Source: Paragonimus westermani (lineage: Eukaryota; Platyhelminthes; Trematoda; Plagiorchiida; Troglotrematidae). From it: a stretch of 64,000 bases of DNA. The notes under the pieces are model-generated. The model was not told the origin of the DNA, did no database searches, and worked only from the letters and a program-made list of their open reading frames with translations. The DNA lies in NCBI GenBank assembly GCA_008508345.1, contig QNGE01002746.1:40241-104240 (forward strand), given 5' to 3'. Shown piece after piece: positions 11,804 through 22,619 of this stretch (the first letter of the stretch is position 1; each line of letters starts with the position of its first letter). Position numbers and translations under genes: made by a program.

Positions 11804-12584
11804 GTCGGCAGCTTCCGAGCATGTGTCGGAGTTGGGCGAACTAGATCCCTGCTTACCCGAACAACCTTCCATCCCCAATCGTCATTCAGTTCTGTCCACA
11901 GACAAGCACCCTTCGCCGGTGACCGATCGAGTTGTCACTACCATTTTGCCTGCTGATCTATCTCTCTATGTGAACCAGTCAGTCGCTCTGGAAAAGGCCC
12001 ACCTCGACAACTGGTGTACAGAATCTGATTTCCGTCCTTCGCATTCCATTCGCGAAAAACGACGACGAGGTTCGATGGATGCGAACATACTGTGTGTTAC
12101 GGATCAGTCCGGTTCAAGTGACTGGAGCACGTTGAATGAACAAGATAAAGCTCCAGTTTCTCCTCCAGTTACAAATAGTAGGGATTCATCAAGACAAGAC
12201 GGATTTTGGACATCACACTCGCCTGGGCGCATTCTTTGCGAGAACGGTAGTTTGGGACAGCTGATAAACAGCCGTGGCAACGATGCCCACCTCGAAGAGG
12301 GTGATTCCGATGTTCGTGTTATAGAGCCAACCACCGACCTACCTGAAACCAACGGCCCTCAAAAAGTTCATCTCACCAACGCACGCGATGACGGTTATGT
12401 TTCTGCTCTTTCGCAGCCATTGGCCTATGACGTGTTTTCATCTGACACCACAGACCCACATCATCACTCTTTATTCGGTACTCTTGTCACCGACTCGATT
12501 GTACTGAAGTCTCTTTCTGTTAATAGTGTCAATTCCTCCATGTCGGTCGTATTGCCAACATACCCTTCCATAAATCAAAACGCA
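11804..12584 (+). CDS. Probable large exon, disordered cytoplasmic-type tail
   Basis: It has a strong acceptor (GTGTTTTCTTACAG) and donor (AAACGCA followed by GTGAGT at 12585). One leading base completes the codon split with the 10157 donor, and then 260 codons run without a stop, the longest open stretch in the window. The peptide starts SAASEHVSELGELDPCLPEQ. It is polar and rich in Ser, Asp, Thr and Pro, with no hydrophobic segment, as expected for a disordered intracellular region. A basic cluster followed by serine (REKRRRGSMD) resembles a basophilic kinase site. The shorter minus-strand frame at 12104-12352 is a shadow. The exon ends in phase 0. No domain is recognised. Confidence 0.6.
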
Positions 12585-13348
12585 GTGAGTTATTGATACA
12601 TTAGTTTGGCTTGGTCTGTTTTCCAGAAAGTGTTTTCATGACTAATGATTTATTTTTGAAACATGTACGTTACAAACTGTCTCAATGTTTGAACTTGTCC
12701 CTGTCATTTTCTATTTAAAGCCTTTCAGATCGTTCTACACCGCTCGTACGACGTCATGTGTATCCTTCGCTCCATTTGACACTAAGCACCAAGATAGGCT
12801 TTTCCGGAGAACTATGTTGCCACTTTTGAAACGTTCTGTAGGCAACCCTCCGGTTTGAATATGACATGTGGAAGTTTGTCGCCGGATTTTGGCGCCCCAA
12901 ATGGTTTTCGGCGGCGTTTGCCAGCCCCAATTTTCTTTTCAATTCCACGTTAGACTGGATTGTGTAGAACGTTCTGATGAACCGTGAACACAAGGTGTAG
13001 AAGTGTCATCAGCTGAGAGAATTCGTGTGTTGACCTAATCGTCCTATCCATCTTCGATACTTCACAGACAACTCGAAGTATCCTTGACCGTTTCAGTCAA
13101 TTGTTTTCTTATGACCCCTTTGTCTGCATTATGAACTTAGCAACAGCATGCGTTCACCCTTTGTGGTGAGATAGTCGAGTTGTGTTAACTATAGTAGAGT
13201 GCCTGATAGGATCAAGAATGGCACAGTGGGAGTCTCGATAGCATTTGCCGACTAAAACAGTTTTTGGTAATTAAATAACCGTGCTTACGCTGGATATAGT
13301 ATTCCACTGTACGAACAGCCTTCTTTTGCTCCTGCGAGATCTTGTCAG
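12585..13348 (+). other. Inferred intron
   Basis: It begins GTGAGT and would end at TCTTGTCAG (13348) or at TTCGCGCAG (13357); both leave phase 0. I see nothing else in it. The minus-strand open frame at 12754-12993 has no support. Confidence 0.35.
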
Positions 13349-13582
13349 TTCGCGCAGGCTTTTTTGGACTGTGTGTTTCAATCATCGGTGTCTCCTAAGC
13401 CTCTGCCACGTGTGCTTGAAGCATCACGTCAGCTACAATCTTGTCCATCATCGTATCTTCAGCAGAGTGTTCCGGCCACTCAGCATACCGGTCTTGGTCC
13501 AAAGGATTTGATAGCCCAGACACACTACGTATTCCAGTACATGACTTATCATATCGTGCCCTATCTGCATGTACTAAGATAG
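13349..13582 (+). CDS. Candidate exon following the 11804-12584 exon, possibly terminal
   Basis: After acceptor CTTGTCAG (or TTCGCGCAG nine bases later) the phase-0 frame reads FAQAFLDCVFQSSVSPKPLP and continues, Ser/Gln/Pro-rich, through GLGPKDLIAQTHYVFQYM to a TAG at 13580-13582. The phase agrees with the upstream exon. It could be the terminal exon, although I see no AATAAA nearby, or it could be spliced at a weak phase-0 donor (CACTAC then GTATTC at 13529) to a later exon. No family resemblance. The frame is also open upstream to about 13270, which weakens the evidence for the exact start. Confidence 0.35.
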   Translation, partial: FAQAFLDCVFQSSVSPKPLPRVLEASRQLQSCPSSYLQQSVPATQHTGLGPKDLIAQTHYVFQYMTYHIVPYLHVLR

Positions 13583-15620
13583 AAGCGGCAGTTCAGAGGT
13601 ATCGGCCTCAGCTATGAATGGTTTGTCGTCAATGTTAGTCTTAGGGTTTTCCAGACAGATATCCAAGTGACAGCGAACCTCTGGTTGGTAATACTCTTGA
13701 GCTCTGTGAACAGTCGTGATCACTGACGTTCCTGTTGTGAGCTACAATGTTCCTTAAACTAGTTTTTCTCAATACTTCAATTGCTCCGATCCACGCGTTT
13801 CCCCCACTTTTCACATTCATTTCTACCCTTTAGATGTTGTCGCATTGATGCTGACTCTTGGAATTTGTTAGGTGTCAACTGTCTACCCTACATACTGCAT
13901 AGCAGAGACTATACATGTCGTTACTGAATGGATTACTGTTTTTGTCCAACGCCCTTACGCATGTGTGCGAAATTTGAGCTTTCAGTCTTTCTACCACAAG
14001 TTTAATGGAGATTCGTGCAAGTTTATGTAGACCAACTGGTGTAGTATTGTCTATTCATTGTAGGGTGACTGATTCTCATCCGGGTTACGCAGCATGCCGC
14101 TATCTAGACCAGCATGTCGAAGCTGCGCAAAGCCTGTCCGGGATTAAAATAGCCAAATTTTGGCTGCTAATCGAACGGCCCTGAGCCTACTCCTTCGTTT
14201 CCCCGTCTATTCTTGACTAGGTTCAGGAAACCAGACAGTAGTCATTTCACACGTCGCCTGTGGTCTGATGTAATGCGATAGTCGCTTGCCACCTGAAATC
14301 TTATGCAGCTCCCATAGTGACGCATCCTATTACTACGCTTTGGTGGAACTACCTTAACTTAATTTCTCGTTCTGATCGATATTCCGGTCTATGTGGTTGA
14401 TTGAGTTGTGAAACTGTCTGTTGTGACCAAATATCCTTTGTATGTGCACTGATTGGTCGTTGACCAGTTTTTGTTGTTGCACGCTACTGACAAATTGTCT
14501 TTTCCTTGCAACACATCGAACGGTCGCTGCTGATGTTGCTTGGACCTTGCCTTCTTGATAGCACTTTGCTAACAATGTCATCAGGAGTGTGACTTATTAC
14601 CTTCGCTGTGTAATATTGCATCACTTTTCCGTGCTTTTTAACGTGACAGTTTGGTGTGGAATTTAAAAACATTCTTAACGCGTATTACACACACAGTACC
14701 TTCGGGTCAGCCGCACCTAGCTGACGGTAGGGGGATCTCATAGTACCGCAGCTGTTTCACCTAAAAGAGGTTGCGAATAGGAAACTCATCGTTAAATAAG
14801 ACGGTTGGCCTGGTGGTTGTTTTCTTCATCCGTTACACCTCTGTCTTATCATGGGCTGTAGTCGGTAGATCACGCTGTGTACGTGACACTCGAGTCCCAA
14901 CTAGGGTGAAGCAGCAATAATGAACCGTTTTGCTGATTTTCACTGAGACAAACTACCCATAAGAACCCGTCAACCCTTCATGATGCTGTGGTACAGGTTT
15001 GACGTCTTGTAGTTCAGTCGAAACTGACCGGCCAGTTTCACGCCTTTTTGCAACCTGGGTGCTCACGTTCTCTCGGGATGATGGAAAACTGTGCGAACTA
15101 CCGGATTTATCCGGAATGAAGAATTTTTGCCACCGCAGTGCCACTATCGCCTCCACTCTCTATCAATGCAATGGAAAAACAAGAGTTAAATACATTCACA
15201 GAATGGACTGCTCATTCTAGCACCCATGAGCCGTCACTCCGCTCTGATTGAAATGAAGGTACTGATCCTCAATCAACGTGTCAAGTTTACTGTTGGCATA
15301 CCGGCATTCTCGCGCTTGCGCACCCATAATCAAAATCCGGAGCCCAAACCATTTCACGAGGAATATCACCTAAAAAGCTTACGCAAAAAGCGGTCCCCCT
15401 AATCTAATCAGAGGTAGCCAGCGGTTCCGATACACCGATGTAACCACAGTCCTGCTTCCTGGCACAGGATGTAAACACATTTCAGATCAAATCGGTCGGT
15501 CCATCCAGTGTTCTGACCGCCACCACCCGTTATCGGCAATATCGACCTGTTGACAAGCCTCGACGTTTACAAGGCGACGTGGGGCTGGGATCTGGCATTC
15601 ATCAATGAGTGCAAATGGAC
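13583..15620. other. Intron or intergenic, nothing supported
   Basis: Several short open frames on both strands (for example 14354-14581 minus and 14953-15220) show no domain, no paired splice signals and no mutual consistency. No repeat is recognised before the inverted repeat at 15621. Confidence 0.3.
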
Positions 15621-16004
15621 GGATTGTGCCATCATAATAATTTTTGACCAAACGGTTCACAACAGAAAACTACATTCATGAACAAATCAGAGTTACATAC
15701 TAGTGGAAGACTAACAATTTTCCTTAGGAACGAAGAAGCAATATACTGTGTTTCTAGGTTTACCGCACCATTTGTGGACTCCGACCTAACGTTGTATAAC
15801 CGTGTTGCCGAAATGCTGGACGGCACATGACATACCGCAGCTTTGTGGCGTCCTAGTTAAGCGGAATTCACTTCATGCCAGTGTGTTTTTCTACCATAGT
15901 TTAACCATGAATTAGTACGACAATGGAAGTAGCTTCTTGTGTCATCGAGAGACATGGACAGCCAAGTCGAAAATATGTGTTAAATTTGACTGGTTTGTTC
16001 TCTT
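15621..16004 (+). repeat. Long inverted repeat, left arm (384 bp)
   Basis: It is the reverse complement of 16168-16551 with only a few substitutions. The arms encode the same 64-residue open frame in opposite directions (minus in this arm, plus in the other), which is a by-product of the inversion. With the ~163-base spacer the whole unit could form a large hairpin. It is probably a foldback or MITE-like non-autonomous DNA element, or an inverted duplication. No transposase is seen and I could not identify a clear target-site duplication. Confidence 0.85.
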
Positions 16005-16167
16005 GGTTCAATTGTACAGCACAAGAAACATCCTCAATATCCGCAGCTGTTTAATCTAAAATGACGCATTATCCTCTTGATCGCAGTCCAACAGTGTGCT
16101 CTGATTCCAGCATGATAGTTCGTCCAGTTCAAGTGGTACATAGCATTTTTCTAGACAAATCTGGTGT

Positions 16168-16551
16168 AAGAGAACAAACCAGCCGAATTTAACACATATT
16201 TTCGACTTGGCTGTCCATGTCTCTCGATGACACAAGAAGCTACTTCCATTGTCGTACTAATTCATGGTTAAACTATGGTAGAAAAACACACTGGCATGAA
16301 GTGAATTCCGCTTAACTAGGACGCCACAAAGCTGCGGTATGTCATGTGCCGTCCAGCATTTCGGCAACACGGTTATACAACGTTAGGTCGGAGTCCACAA
16401 ATGGTGCGGTAAACCTAGAAACACAGTATATTGCTTCTTCGTTCCTAAGGAAAATTGTTAGTCTTCCACTAGTTTGTAACTCTGATTTGTTCATGAATGT
16501 AGTTTTCTGTTGTGCATCGTTTGGTCAAAAATTATCATGATGGTACAATCC
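16168..16551 (-). repeat. Long inverted repeat, right arm (384 bp)
   Basis: Partner of 15621-16004. The outer ends are GGATTGTGCC on the left and GGTACAATCC on the right, and the inner ends lie at 16004 and 16168. Arm lengths are equal, so few or no indels have accumulated and the duplication is fairly young compared with the surrounding LINE and PLE debris. Confidence 0.85.
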
Positions 16552-16958
16552 AATTCTCAAACCAACGTAACTGTCTGCCTATTCCCGACAGTTTCAACTA
16601 CTGACTCAATGCGCATCTTAAGGAAAACACGACGTCTTCATTTTAGCTAATATTAATCCGTATGCAAATATGCCTATATGGTATATCACAGTGATTCTCG
16701 TACTGTTTACCCGAATAGCACTACTGTTGTTTTTGGCTAACAAGAGAAAATCGCGGATTGATTGTTTCAACTGCTGAACACCAAAATTGGGAATTGCTAA
16801 TACTGTTGAATTCTTTGTCCTAGGCCACAAAAACCTTACTCGAGTTTGAACGGCGTCATCTACGGAACATGCAACCTTGCATCTTTTTGGTGCAAACGTC
16901 TAACACTTGTTGCTTTAAGGTTGGTTTTCTGAAAGAATAAACTGGCCACAATTATCAG

Positions 16959-17134
16959 ACATGTTACCACAAAAGAAGCCTGGGGTAATACCGTCTTCGT
17001 CCACAGCGGAAACCGACAGGATTCGACAGGCAGCTCAATTAAACACTGGGAACCAATCAGCCCTCGGTTCAGTTGATAATGATGCGACTTGGCTTTTACT
17101 CACACGTTTCATCATGGAGTTTCACCTTGCGAAA
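16959..17134 (+). CDS. Weak exon candidate
   Basis: An acceptor of moderate quality (GGCCACAATTATCAG ending 16958) and a weak donor (GCGAAA then GTGAAT) bound two bases plus 58 codons. The peptide has ordinary protein-like composition (TAETDRIRQAAQLNTGNQSA, then ATWLLLTRFIMEFHLAK) and ends in phase 0, compatible with the exon at 20337. It would need a preceding exon ending with one base, which does not fit the 13349 candidate. No family recognised. Confidence 0.22.
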
Positions 17135-19599
17135 GTGAATGAGGGAAACTTTTAACGCGCTGTGAATTTTGTGTAGCAAATTTGTCCGATAAACCGATCT
17201 TGACTGAGGATATCATTTTCTCGAACGAGGCCGTATTTTCACTTTGTTAGTGGTGTTATTGCGAAAAATGAAACCTGTTAAGCTTAAAGGAATCCATGTG
17301 TGATAAAAGGGGCACCACAGTTTTCAGCACGAGGTTGTGATGTGTTTTGGGATGCACAATACCACACTCTTGTCTATACTTTTTCTAGGGTATACCCATT
17401 AGTTCCACCTAATCCAGCTGTACCTAAGTTGGTATTGTTAAGTTTGAAAACCTCGGTTCCCGTACAGCGTGGTTACACATGCCTACAACAGGGTGAGACA
17501 TCTATATCCTTCAGAAAGCCGGCACTGCTGGTTGGACGGCGTATTTCTGAATAGGTGGAGTGGAACTGGCGGATCAATCCCATCGCTCCGAAGTTCCTCT
17601 GTTTGACAGCTGATTGCATTCCTTGAAAGTATGTACAATTCATGTACACGTGGATGTTACTCACATTTGCAACACTTTTCACACCGGTTTGTAGTGGTGT
17701 GGTACGCATGCGGTGGACACCATAACAAGTATAGGAGGTTTTGAAACAGTCCCTTATCAAAGGGACAGCATGCAGCAGCGACTCAGTACGCTATGATTGT
17801 TACTGAGGTAGGTAGTCAAGCGATAGAATGATATTGTTGTCATCTATTTCTGTTCTTTGTGGTCCATTGTTTACCTAAACAGGCCAAGACTGTTGGCTGT
17901 GAATAGCTTTTATGACCGTTGAGGACTTGCACAACGCCGCTCTGTATGCATGAGTGCACGTAAATTCCGCGATGAATTATGTCACTGCCAAGTTTTGTTT
18001 ATCATTACTTTTGTTTTCTTTCAAGACCCAGCACATTCATTCTTTGAAGTTAAGCTACCGGTCCGCTATTTAAGTTACGTTATCAAAATTTGAGCATGAA
18101 TATTTTGTATTTTCAAAAAGTTAGTGGAGGACGCCGGAAAAAAGGCCACGATAATACTATCAGCCAACATTACGAGTTTTTTTCCTTAAAAGTGGTATCT
18201 TTTGTGATCTGTTGTGCCACGCTTCAGTGTACTCTTGAAACAAGCGTAGTCGGATTCAGATCACTCCATTATTGTCCGTGAATGACCTTCAAATCAAAAG
18301 TGGAGCAATATTCACTGACATTTTTGTACTTGCTGGATCGGAATTCTCCAGAGATTTTAGATTGGGTTTTTATTTGGGCTATAAGATGACAAGTTCACCA
18401 GGTGTAATCCGTTTAGTGGCCGTCATCCTTTTTGCGAAGTTTGACACACACTGAAACACTATGTTGTCAGAAAGTGATGATAAAAATCCTATCTAATGTT
18501 CTGATAGCATTGGGATCTCGTTTTCTGTCTGCTATGGTGTGTTCATTCACGCCCATCTATGTCATTGCACCACACATTATTACTAGCTTCATTTAATTTT
18601 TTTCACCACATCACGTCACCTTTTTAAGACCATGTGGATTTTGCTTCCCTTCGTGGGAGACCTCCCGCGGGAACCTCTGTCTGCGCTTACATATCACAAT
18701 TTTTCTCTTCGGTATCCTTGAAACGAGACACTCTGCCCGCCTCATACTGGGTTGCGTTGGTTTAATGGAAGAACAGTTAGCTTCGCATCTCTCAGCGTTC
18801 AAAGGGAGAGTGGTGCATGGTTTTTTTTATCCTTCTTGTCGAATCACTTACTGGATGCTAATGTTTTCTTGAGACAATTCTCATATTTGGATCGAGACTG
18901 GAATTTGCGTTTGTTTGACTTAGACAGAGTTGACGATCGAGATTTCTTTTCACCACTAGTCACCTGATCGGATAGGCCTCTTAGAGTACTCTCTCTGGGG
19001 CACATGTTAACCCACGAGGTTGTTTGGCGGTTCCCCGAATATTCATACGGTTGGATGCAAAAATTTGGTGATTTCTTAGTTTTACTCACCGTCGTATCTC
19101 TTTCAACGGTGCTTTGCGTTTACTTTAAGATACGGTCGCTACCGATCTGCTGGAGCATGTCCAACATCCCATCATATCGGACGACCTCTGTTTTTGTTAT
19201 GCGCCTCTTGTTTTCTAACGTCGACGTGACTCAAATTGTGTGTGTATGTGTTGTGTTCACTGGGCCAAGTTGTGTCGCAGCTAGTTATGCAACTTTTTCG
19301 ATTTGTAGCGGACGAACGACCCTTATCCGTCTTACCACTGTGGCGATGAGAAGTGTTGTAACGTTCAGTCTGTGGAATTTGATCCATGCGCGTTTATTTG
19401 TCCCGGTCGTGCCTTACAGTGATCTTTGTTAGTTGACCACTGAGACGGGCTGTTTGTAACGTGATGCGATTGGGTTCGTTACATTATTCGTATCCTGTGT
19501 TAGAAAACCTATGTAGCTAGACTTGTTCAATGACAAGATTATAGCCAGACTGTTGCCCATTTGCCTCTCATTCGCACAAGTGAACTAATGTGCATATTC

Positions 19600-19780
19600 C
19601 CAACCAGACTCAGTCTTACGGTACTCATTCTGACATAGTCCCCAGTTATGTGAACTGTACATTGCAGGGATTACAAATTGCAAAAGCCCCCTCCGGAGTA
19701 GTTGTAACGGTCCAGTACCTCACTGGCGATTTGGTTTTTATGGGGACGTTTTGGTTGTATACGCATGCAGGTTTACAGCT
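19600..19780 (+). repeat. Copy 1 of a ~150-bp dispersed repeat
   Basis: TTCTGACATAGTCCCC, then GTGAACTGTACATTGCAG, then GGGATTACAAATTGCAAA aligns with TTCTGACTTAATCCCC, GTTAACGGTACACTGTAGAG and GGGATAACAAACTGCAAA at 21968-22040. The second copy lies just ahead of the LINE, so this may be a detached LINE 5' untranslated region or an independent short repeat. Confidence 0.5.
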
Positions 19781-20336
19781 TCGGGTCGCATTGTTCTTCA
19801 CGAAATGACGGATTTATAACTAAATGCGGATGTTCGAAGTGATGCTGTGAACCGTCACAAAGAGTCAGTACACTTACGGACACATGTTTGTCAATGGTTG
19901 TTGCAACAACATTTCCAACCAGTGATCTGAGTAGTCGGGCCTCATCCAACCTAGCAGACAGCATCTCGCAATAGTGCTCAACAAAGTGGTCAAAAGTACA
20001 TGACCAATAGTCGATGTGAGCGGGTGTAGTAAGGTAGGGAAACCTACTGTTGCGCGGTCGATCCGTATTTATGGTGCCTGTTATAGTCGCCACTGTATAA
20101 CCCTTCTAGGTTGAGGCTATCATCCCTATCCCAGCTAGATATCCAGCTTCTCTAATGCAAACGAGGGGTTGCCGGACAGACCCTTCCTGCCAGCTTCTAC
20201 AGTCCATTTTAGATTTGCCTCTTCCCTGACAGCATTCTTGGCCACCGCTTGTAAGTGTTCTTTTTATGAATTGATATTTTCATTTCCATTATATTGATCA
20301 GTCTTTCGATTGACATTTCTCGTGCTCTTTTTCTAG

Positions 20337-20993
20337 CCCATGCTAACTCAAGAGTGTGAGCAGCAACCTCCGCTGTTGGATACCTATGTTTCCGAAACTG
20401 AGGAGGTTGCAAGTCAGTTGGATTCCTCCTCCTCCTCTTCTGTTTACAAGCCAAACAAGAGCATCGGCACGAACCCTTCCAGCAAAGGTTGCTCGCATTC
20501 TGAAAACGAACAGAAATCAGATCAACTCGTCACTCCTTCAACATGTCTGTCTCTACGTAAGCGATGCTGGTCTGTTAGTATTCCCATCGATTTAACCCTC
20601 GGAAATGTTCCATCCGGTTTCTACCCCCTCGCAGCTTTATCCACCCTCAATTGTTCGATACCCTTTCCGAATGTGGAACATACGCGTTTCTGTCTCTCCT
20701 TGATCAGTGTAAAAGGTTCTACGAAATCGAACAGTATGGCTCGTTTTATACCTCCATGTCTGCGAACTTTTCTTCCCGGGGCGTTCGACCTAGCTACCTC
20801 AGATAGAATTGCCACTCCTCGGCTGCGCCCCAGTCCATCTGTAGCCGCTGAGTGCTTGAAACGACCTACTGCTTGTTGGTTTCATTCGTCAAACATGGCG
20901 CTTTCGTCCAGTGCATCCTCTGTATTGGACGTGTCTCGGTCAGAAAACCCTGCTGGTGCTGGTGCTGTTCGACCTTCACTTCTTTTGAGTTAG
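20337..20993 (+). CDS. Candidate terminal exon, Ser-rich protein
   Basis: A very good acceptor (CGTGCTCTTTTTCTAG ending 20336) opens a phase-0 frame of 218 codons ending in TAG at 20991-20993. The peptide begins PMLTQECEQQPPLLDTYVSE and has a serine run (QLDSSSSSSVYK), a moderately hydrophobic middle and an Ala/Ser-rich end. The overlapping second plus frame (20356-20595) is shorter and less likely. A preceding donor, CACCGCTT then GTAAGT at about 20250, suggests a small upstream exon or belongs to another transcript. No AATAAA is seen in the next 200 bases. The family is not recognised. It may be the last exon of the gene at 9.5-13.6 kb or a separate gene. Confidence 0.42.
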   Translation, partial: PMLTQECEQQPPLLDTYVSETEEVASQLDSSSSSSVYKPNKSIGTNPSSKGCSHSENEQKSDQLVTPSTCLSLRKRCWSVSIPIDLTLGNVPSGFYPLAALSTLNCSIPFPNVEHTRFCLSLISVKGSTKSNSMARFIPPCLRTFLPGAFDLATSDRIATPRLRPSPSVAAECLKRPTACWFHSSNMALSSSASSVLDVSRSENPAGAGAVRPSLLLS

Positions 20994-21967
20994 TTAACGG
21001 GTGTTTTTGATAATCCCTTCCTTGTATCGTAATTTCATAAATTGTCGTACCCCTCAATCGTATGAAAGAACAGGATGGCTAAACCACGTAGACTACTAGA
21101 TGAACTTGATCTATTGTCAAATAGCTTTTGCCGTATTTTGTCTCAAGCATGACCGTAAAATGGTAAGTACAACTTTGTCGTACAGTAATGACTTGTGGGG
21201 GGGGGGGGCCCCTGTTCAAGGGCATTATTATACTGGTGGTTATATGACTGGGGATTTGTGTTGTTATTAGTCAAACACTGCCCATTCGTTCACAGCTTTC
21301 GCAGTTCATTGGCATTTCCTCCTGATTTACATGATGCTATTGCCTTCCTTTATTCCTGCCTCGTTTCTCTACATGTAGATATTACATATCCCACAAGATT
21401 TTGGGACCTTTACTAAGCTACAGTGCTCGGTCCATTAACATCTGACCGCCACGCTCATTGTGGTACTTATTTGAGTTGGGCCAGTGCCAACTGAATCACG
21501 CATTTGTTCAAATTTACCATTATTGCATTGCCTTGCCCGGACCGCAATTTGAGCTAGGATAGATTAACTTGATTGAATGGTCTCGTATCAGAGGCTTGAC
21601 GGGACGTTTACGCCTCCCGTCGTTCTATCTCAACGCTTCTTGTGTGGTGCTTAAGTTAACCGCTCATGTGACCACAGTAATTGTCTGGTTAACTTCAACC
21701 ATTAACATCTATCTGTGGTGGTTCGGGCGAGTCTAGCGTCAACAGAGTGGTAGTCCGCATTGTCCTGGAGGTTTAAGCATAACGTGCGTGCACATGGTGA
21801 GAAGATCATGACTTGCACCCACGGTTTCAGGCGATGTCAAACTAGCCATTTTGGACCATCTCATTGCACTCACGATGCTCACAACGTCACAACGAGACTC
21901 GACTTTGATACGGTGTGGCAACCTTGGCATCCCGATGGCCTGTTAGGTTAAACTGAAGGGTACTTTT
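20994..21967. other. Post-gene spacer with a G12 tract
   Basis: No gene or repeat is recognised apart from a run of twelve G at 21197-21208, which runs straight into CCCC. Confidence 0.35.
21197..21208 (+). repeat. Homopolymer G12
   Basis: Twelve consecutive G on the plus strand followed by CCCC. Its length is prone to sequencing and replication error. Confidence 0.9.
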
Positions 21968-22110
21968 TCTGACTTAATCCCCACTTGTGTTAACGGTACA
22001 CTGTAGAGTTTGCAGGGGATAACAAACTGCAAAGCCCTGGTTCAGATTAGTTTTCTCAGTTCACTGCGTCTTTGGTGTTTATATGCGAATGGTGTGCTGA
22101 CCACACCAAC
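21968..22110 (+). repeat. Copy 2 of the ~150-bp dispersed repeat, 5' of the LINE
   Basis: Homologous to 19600-19780 (same order of TTCTGAC, AATCCCC, GGTACACTGTAGAG, AACAAACTGCAAAG). Immediately downstream comes the LINE-associated sequence, so it may be part of that element's 5' region. Confidence 0.5.
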
Positions 22111-22619
22111 AGAGTTACTCATACCAGACGGGCCAACAGGTAAAGGCCCTAAAAACCACAATCTCCTGGTCCTCTAGGTTGGGAGTTAGAAGAAGGTTAA
22201 CGTATCTTCGCGAAAAAGCTACCAGTTCTAGTACACTACCACCCACCAGCTGCATTGAGGTAAGGCTTTTGAGCCAAAGACTTCTGTTGAGAACCATAAC
22301 CGTTCTCCGGTCTAGGTCTGGCCGCCTCAGCACCATCTCAGCTTACATACAACTATGAATAATCACAACAGCAACAATTCCATACTGCGTCGTCCGTCTC
22401 GCAGATAAGACCGGGTCACTCTATCTGCTGCATACAGCAAGGTGGATAGGTGAAAACATGTTACTGCTGACCCACCATTACTTTCCCATCAAATCCAGTT
22501 CTCAAACCCCTCTCGATCCCCATTCCGAGTAATTATACCACAGGTCAAAGTAACAATGTATCCATAAGTCTCATCACTTATCACTCAACCCCAGGCCTCC
22601 CCCACCTCTTCCATACCTC

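Larger units (their letters stand above)
16552..20336. other. Probable introns, largely unassigned
   Basis: This holds a weak exon candidate (16959-17134) and one copy of a ~150-bp repeat (19600-19780) listed separately. Longer open frames at 18752-18967 and 19004-19432 (plus) and 18844-19089 (minus) have no flanking splice pairs that I trust. The right end is a strong acceptor, CGTGCTCTTTTTCTAG. Confidence 0.3.

Noticed and set aside
15632..16540. Two identical 64-codon frames as a gene pair
   Set aside because: They are simply the two arms of the inverted repeat; no domain or expression signal.
19004..19432. 142-codon plus-strand frame resembling a membrane protein
   Set aside because: Hydrophobic text arises from T-rich DNA; no acceptor/donor pair with consistent phase was found.
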